DNA from: Aphrophora alni
Lineage: Eukaryota; Arthropoda; Insecta; Hemiptera; Aphrophoridae
Direction: 5' to 3'
NCBI GenBank assembly: GCA_963513935.1
Contig: OY740777.1
Span: 13,441,092 to 13,505,091 of the forward strand
Length of the DNA stretch: 64,000 nucleotides
The notes under the pieces are model-generated. The model was not told where the DNA came from. It made no database searches and saw only the letters and a list, made by a program, of their open reading frames with translations. This document shows, one piece after another, positions 58,601-64,000 of this stretch; positions within the stretch are counted from its first letter, which is position 1; every line of letters starts with the position of its first letter. Both the position numbers and the translations under genes were made by a program.

Positions 58601-60516
58601 TCAAGGACTAACACCCCTAAGTTTGGGAAGGAGAGTTCTGAAACACTCTCTATATATAAAGTATATTTCTTTAAGTAAATCTTCTAGTAGAATATTTGTG
58701 AAGATATATCCACTATCCAGGCGGTTTATATATCTTGCTAACAATGTTTATAGGTTATTTTAATTGTTTCCTCTTCCTTTTTCCTCTCTGGAAAACAAAA
58801 AACGTCCCTCGTACAAGGATTTGTCTACATTTATCACTCACAAGATATAATTTAATTTGTTTCTGTAAGACTAGGGAGTAAAGGACCCGAAACAAGAACT
58901 TATGGCAGCCGAATTGGAAGGCGGAGCTAAGGAAGAATAATGAAGACATTCCGTCCTGGTGGAAGACATAAAGTCAAGGGCGGTGGGATGGGGAGGGGGT
59001 TCATAAACATGTCATCCCAGCTCATTAGATACAGGCTCAGTAGTAGGCACAATGTATATGCCTTCTACATATAGCCCTACATTTGGAAATAAATAACAAA
59101 TCTTGAGAATTCTTTACGAAATTGAAACGTCCAATGAGAAAATATGTTTCTTCTTTTTCTTCCCAGGCTGTGGTCAAGGTTGAACATTTCATAACTTAAA
59201 TATAATATAAAATAATATCATTATCTGTTGGACTTTTACCGGTTTAAAATATTATACGGTATTAAAGTAGTTAATTTAGTAAACAGGTCGTATTTGAAAC
59301 GGTCTGTATTAGGCCGCCATTTTGTTAAACATCGATTCCCAGTCGCCATAACAATTAAGTCCATCGCATTAAAATTCAAGTCGCTATCTTAATTTCGTTC
59401 TTGCTTTATAGAAAACTGCCGGACGCCATGTTTAAATTAACTTTTTTGTTTCCTCCGTTCTTAAATATTTGAATAACGTGCACACACGTTATATAAACTT
59501 TCTGTTACACCTATAGAAAGTTAAGTACAAATTTACCAAAGCTTAAAATTTATGGAGAAGTTGCTACAAAACCATAAATCGTAAATATAAATTTCTTTAA
59601 AAATCTAGTATTTATTAAAAATAGTTTCTTAAGTTCCTAGTTTATAAACATCTCTCCAAAAATACCGGTTAGAGAGTTGTTGCTTAAAAGGATAAAAAAC
59701 CAGAAAAAATTTGAATATCTGATAATCGACTGAAACGATTTCGATAGAATTTTTATCAAAGCGTAAGTTTTATAACAGTCATCAATACGCTAAACAAAAA
59801 GGAAAAAGAAAAAAGAAAAAGTTGTTGAATAATTTGGACAAGGTAAAAGAAATCTGAAGGGGATTATTGTTCATATATTAAACGATTACTCTTAACCAAA
59901 ATTTAATCAAACTTGCTTTGATTTTGTAGTACTGGATCTTTCAAAAGTAAGTTAAAACTTTAATTGAGTATAGTTTATTTCTTTTTTAAAACTAGAACCA
60001 AATAAAGTACATACATTCCTTTCAAATTTAACAGGATTTAGGTAAAAAGAGTAAACACTCTAATTTTTACTTAGGATTATTATGACAGGTGTAAGCCGCC
60101 ATTTTCTTCCTGGAGAAGCAGTAGCCTAGTCTTTCCTCTTAACGCTACATTCACCATATTGAATGTTATTTAACAAAACTTCATTTAGAATTAAAAGATT
60201 CCATTTAAACTCTTACAATTGAAGGCCTTCCTGGCATCTTGGTGTCCCCATAGGACCCGGTGGTTTCAAACTTAGACTACTAACAACGTTTTTATAAGCA
60301 ACTTCACTGCACGGTCCCTCAAACCGTTGCAAGTACGAAACTTTCTTAACCAGGCTGATAAACTGTGCACATTCATAATGAGACTGAATCAATTCAATTT
60401 GATAAGGTAGTTATGGTGGAATAAAAAATTTAATTAATTAATTGCAAACTACTAGTCTACTAGTCTACCACCTACTAGATTCATGTGTTTGAAATTAGAC
60501 AACAATGAGAAAACTC
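58601..60516. other. AT-rich non-coding DNA with GC-richer patches
   Basis: GC-richer patches at 58880-59060 and 60225-60340 have no supportable ORF. The minus ORF at 58755-58949 has no domain. GGCCGCCATTTTGTT (about 59312) and AAGCCGCCATTTTCTT (about 60094) are further YY1/Pho-like cores. Confidence 0.4.
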
Positions 60517-60530
60517 GTTGCTATGGCAAC
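60517..60530. promoter_or_regulatory. RFX X-box-like site
   Basis: GTTGCTATGGCAAC is a 14-bp X-box matching the GTTGCCATGGCAAC consensus at 13 of 14 bases. RFX-family factors bind such sites upstream of ciliary and other genes. No transcription unit can be seen next to it. Confidence 0.45.
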
Positions 60531-63066
60531 AATAAATAGAAATGAAAATAACAGCTGATGTTTTAATAAATCCCAATTATATCTGGCATACAATAATGAG
60601 TTTTTCTATGGGATTAGACATTAAATAACGATACCAAAACTTTCTAAAGTTTTACTTTTCTTTCTTTAATTTTTTAAAGAATATTGGTTCTATAGTAAAT
60701 TTGTGTATTATAGGCAACTACCACGAAATTAAGTTTTTAGTTTTTAGCCTATAACTCGGTTATCTTTTGAGCTACGGAAAAAATAAAATAAAGTTTTGTT
60801 TGTCAATAAAAAATTAACTTTTTTGTAAAGTTAGTAGTTTTAGAGATATTTGACATTAAAATTTTTAAATGAGCTCCATTTCTGTGCATGTGATTCACGA
60901 AACTTCAGTTATTGGCTTAAGGAATCAAAGTATGTTGGCGAATATCTTAAAACACAACTTTCAATACAGAAGTAGGCTATACCTTCAAATGTTGAATGAA
61001 TTACACAAACCGTTTTTTTGTTGCTCACACTGTTTTAGTATAAAAATAGTAACACAAGCGAAGCCAGTAATATTAGTCTATAATTAAATATATCTTAGGA
61101 ACTTTGAATATTTTTATACCAAAATTATCTACTATGATCATTGCTAATTATTTGCACGAGCACTCCTAACCATTGATCCATCAAAATTTATTAACCATTA
61201 ACCAAACCCTACCCAACATATATTTTTTTTAAATTTTCCTCCTCCGCTCTCCCCATGGCAGGGATGACATTTTGGAAGCAACTATGGAAGAAATAAAACC
61301 GTTCAATTGGAAACATGATATAGGGTTAGGGATGAAGGCGGGGTGCGGGAGACAGTTAGTAAGGGGATGGAAGGTTCAATGAAGTCATTTGATATTTTAA
61401 GTCAAAAAGAGAAGGTCATTAGAAGAAGACTTCCCTTCTGCACCCTCGGAGGCATTCAAGTGTCGCCTGATACATTACTTGGGTTGTGAATACAAATAAA
61501 TTCAAAATGGAGAAATCTATCTGTAAATTATAAAACAATCGGAAATTTGGTTTATTTTGTTTTATTGTACTTAATAGTCGGTATAACGGTTTTTTCGTTT
61601 TTCCACTCGAAAAAGTATTTCTTAAAACCGAAATTTATTATTCAAAATACAATATTGTAATATAAAATAAAAACGACATTCAAAGTGATTAAAAGTTAAA
61701 TTATAACAAACCTGAGCAAAAATATTGCACAATATTTTCACACCACCCTTTAACAATCGTTTTTTTATATTACTTCAAATATATTTATATATTTAGTTAA
61801 GATCTAAACTTACCACAGTGCGTTCAGTGTCGCAGTTGAGTTATCCCAAATGCGTTATTTTCTGTAAAAAAAAAATCAAAATCAAAATTGAAACGTAAAT
61901 AAGTAAGATCAAGTTTAAATTAAGGTAAGAATTCTTTTTTTTTTTTATTAGTTAAGGATGATTTTATCTTATTTTAAATTTTGTACACTAGTTTGGGTCA
62001 TTAAGAGCTGAATAATTACCAAAATTTAAACGAAATCTATAAAGCCAATTTTCATAAAAACACCTTCATGAGTGATTTTTTGTTTTCACTAAAAACTGAA
62101 GAACCGGCATTTTTTGAAAGATGGCGTCAAATACGTTTTATTTGAATACTTAGAGGAAAAATTTATCAAAATCGATCAAGTCAATTTATAGAAAATTGTA
62201 ATTTTGTGTTTATTATTATGCCAGCACTCTCAAATTTTGAGCCATGGGACAAAATTTAAACAACATGTTGTGGCCAAAATAATTATGCCTGCAAACAATT
62301 TTTATTAAAATAGTCCAAACTTGTGGGCTGTAGAACACTGTCTGGACAATATAAGACAGAGAGAGATAATTCCAAAACCACTTTTTGGGGCTCAGACGAC
62401 ATCAAACAGAATAGTAGACCCATCTTGAAGTAGAGTTTTCTTGACCCATCATACAACCTTCTCTATACTACGTATATGTGATAAGTTAAATATTAATTCT
62501 TTCTTTTATAAATGAGAAATAATAAAAACATAAAGAGGATATGTATTTAGCTTATTATAGTTGTAAGCGGATTTTGTGTGTATAATGTAACTATTTATGA
62601 CATGTTTTCTATATCATTTTGTATAAACTCGTTGTTTTATTTCATTTTAAAAGTTTTAGTTTTTAAGTAATAATGATTTTTTTTAATTTTAATTTTATTC
62701 GCTTTCCAAAAGTCTCCAAAAACTTGAAAAACATCTTGAAATTAAATTCCATAACAAACATGTTAACTATGGACTTGCATTACTTACTTAATAAAATTGT
62801 TAGATTATGATAATGATTATGGCATATTAAACAGCAATAACTTTCCTAGAGTATCAGTTATTTAAATTACCCATAAAACAATAATTAATTATGCATTTAG
62901 AATTTAATATATTGCGAACATCCGAAAACGATTTGTGAAAAAATATCTCTACATGTCCTAAAGGTATAATGAATTCTTACAAAGTTTCCAATTTTAAAGA
63001 AATCTGTTGTTTATTAAGGTTAAAACTTTAGGTTATGAGAAGACCTTGAGGCCCAATTAAATAAGT
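60531..63066. other. AT-rich non-coding DNA with repeat fragments
   Basis: 61230-61490 is GC-richer but closed in all frames. 62010-62270 is a family D fragment (CATTTTTTGAAAGATGGCGT, AATTTTGTGTTTATTATTAT, CTCAAATTTTGAG). 60760-61080 has foldback-like phrases. The 72-codon ORF at 60869-61087 has no domain. Confidence 0.4.
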
Positions 63067-63313
63067 CTGTACCCAGTGTTGGTGTTTGGCTTGAAGATCT
63101 TAAGTTTGGCATCGCAGAAGACGGAACTGATACTCCTGGGCTGTGCAGGAGATTACCATGGTGGTGGAGGGTGTCGACATCTCTTCCAGGAGTTCAGAGA
63201 TATATCTTGGAGTCTACTTCGACAGAAATATGGATATGGATGGACAACATATCAGGCAACGTGTGAGGAAGACAAAGAAGGTGACACAAACAATGGAGAG
63301 GTTATGTACGTAA
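63067..63313 (+). pseudogene. frameshifted reverse-transcriptase fragment of a non-LTR retrotransposon
   Basis: The frame open from 63076 contains ASQKTELILL (residues 12-21), the lysine-containing motif near the end of the RT palm in jockey/R1-type elements. After about 63150 homology continues in the +1 frame, where VVEGVDISSRSS and YLGVYFDRNMDMDG match the RT thumb motif YLGV-x2-D, until a stop at 63313. So there is one frameshift and truncation at both ends. The remaining codons of the first frame after 63150 are meaningless. Confidence 0.75.
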
Positions 63314-64000
63314 AAATACAAAACCGTATGAGGAAATATAGCATGCTCAGTATTGTATTTCGTTTTTGAAGTGACTGTATAAAAGTACAGTCAATTCACT
63401 TCCGGAAATCGGTCTAAGATGTTTAACTTCTTTATGTTTATATAGACTGAACAGATCCCATTCCTGTTATCTATTAATAGAGTCCTCTAGATTCTAGAAG
63501 CAAGTTTAGCCCTACTTTCCGAAAAGATTATTTTAGCATTTCTAATCGAAGTTAATTTCACTACATACAACGTGCATTCACAAATATTGCAATTACTTTC
63601 TCACCTAAACGTATGAAAACTGTAAACTAGATGAGTTAAATTTTTAATTCCGATTTTCTTAACGGTTATTATTTAGTTTCTACGGATCTAAACACAATGA
63701 CGTCTTCGAAAAATTCCTGTTTGGGAATTATTATAAATAAAATGGTTTTAGGTGTAAAAACACAGGTTTACTTGAAGAAAAGTGTATTTCTTTCTAAGTT
63801 CCTCAAGATTGCAACACTCGTAATCGTTATAAATGAACTCTTGAGGGTAGCATTGAATGTACTTCAAATTGTTATGTAATTAAATTATTTATTGCAATTT
63901 TTTAGAAATTAAAAAAAAAGTTTTTTTAGTAAAAATTTGGATTCCCCCTCAATTAATATTAATAATACAAACAATAATGTGTTTATTGTTAATATTATAT
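63314..64000. other. AT-rich non-coding DNA
   Basis: The 60-codon plus ORF at 63697-63879 has no recognised domain. A perfect short inverted repeat (ACTGTA TAAAAG TACAGT) lies near 63373-63390. I see nothing else to the window end. Confidence 0.45.

Overview
The window looks like non-coding, repeat-dominated nuclear DNA of an arthropod, most likely an insect. The evidence is very AT-rich intergenic DNA, many foldback elements bounded by CAGGGTG-type termini and TA dinucleotides, broken pieces of non-LTR retrotransposons, and arrays of the canonical insect telomere unit TTAGG. I find no complete host protein gene. The only coding traces are a decayed RNase H-like ORF (22770-23423), a frameshifted reverse-transcriptase piece (63067-63313), and a short in-frame C-terminal tail present once in each arm of a giant palindrome.

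Layout. 1-590 is a 22-23-bp minisatellite. About 590-35400 is AT-rich DNA with foldback elements (2280-2686, 2790-3333, 8264-9064, 10928-11515, 14121-14630, 32607-33390 and partial copies), small hairpins, a possible solo LTR (12795-13030), a 36-bp minisatellite (24646-25370), interstitial telomere-like patches, and a few GC-richer islands with promoter-type motifs. 35398-58213 is an 81-bp satellite array interrupted near its left end by one 10,509-bp unit (35653-46161). 58214-64000 returns to AT-rich DNA with repeat fragments.

The 35653-46161 unit is the most remarkable object. It is a near-perfect giant palindrome with arms of about 5.24 kb and a 33-bp spacer (40893-40925). The satellite runs in the same orientation on both sides and is split so that 6 bp (TTTACG) is duplicated, so the palindrome behaves as a discrete insertion. 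It begins AGTAGAG and ends CTCTACT. A 6-bp duplication, 5'-AG termini and long inverted repeats are the combination known for Maverick/Polinton elements, but I see no polymerase, integrase or capsid genes, so that link is inference.

From tip to centre each arm holds: a hairpin followed by a T-run (read outward), a G-rich minisatellite, a CRE-like cluster, a tRNA-like sequence with intact Pol III A and B boxes firing outward, a CCAAT/AT-rich satellite about 3.2 kb long, a nested inverted-repeat element carrying a protein tail with a polyadenylation signal, and about 730 bp of TTAGG repeats. The two TTAGG arrays meet head-to-head at the centre. A Pol III transcript from each tRNA-like promoter would cross the whole G-rich tract and meet its first T-run just after the hairpin, near the element tip. 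Because the arms are almost identical, an assembly fold-back must be excluded, but the same-orientation satellite on both sides and the in-phase 6-bp duplication argue against a simple artefact.
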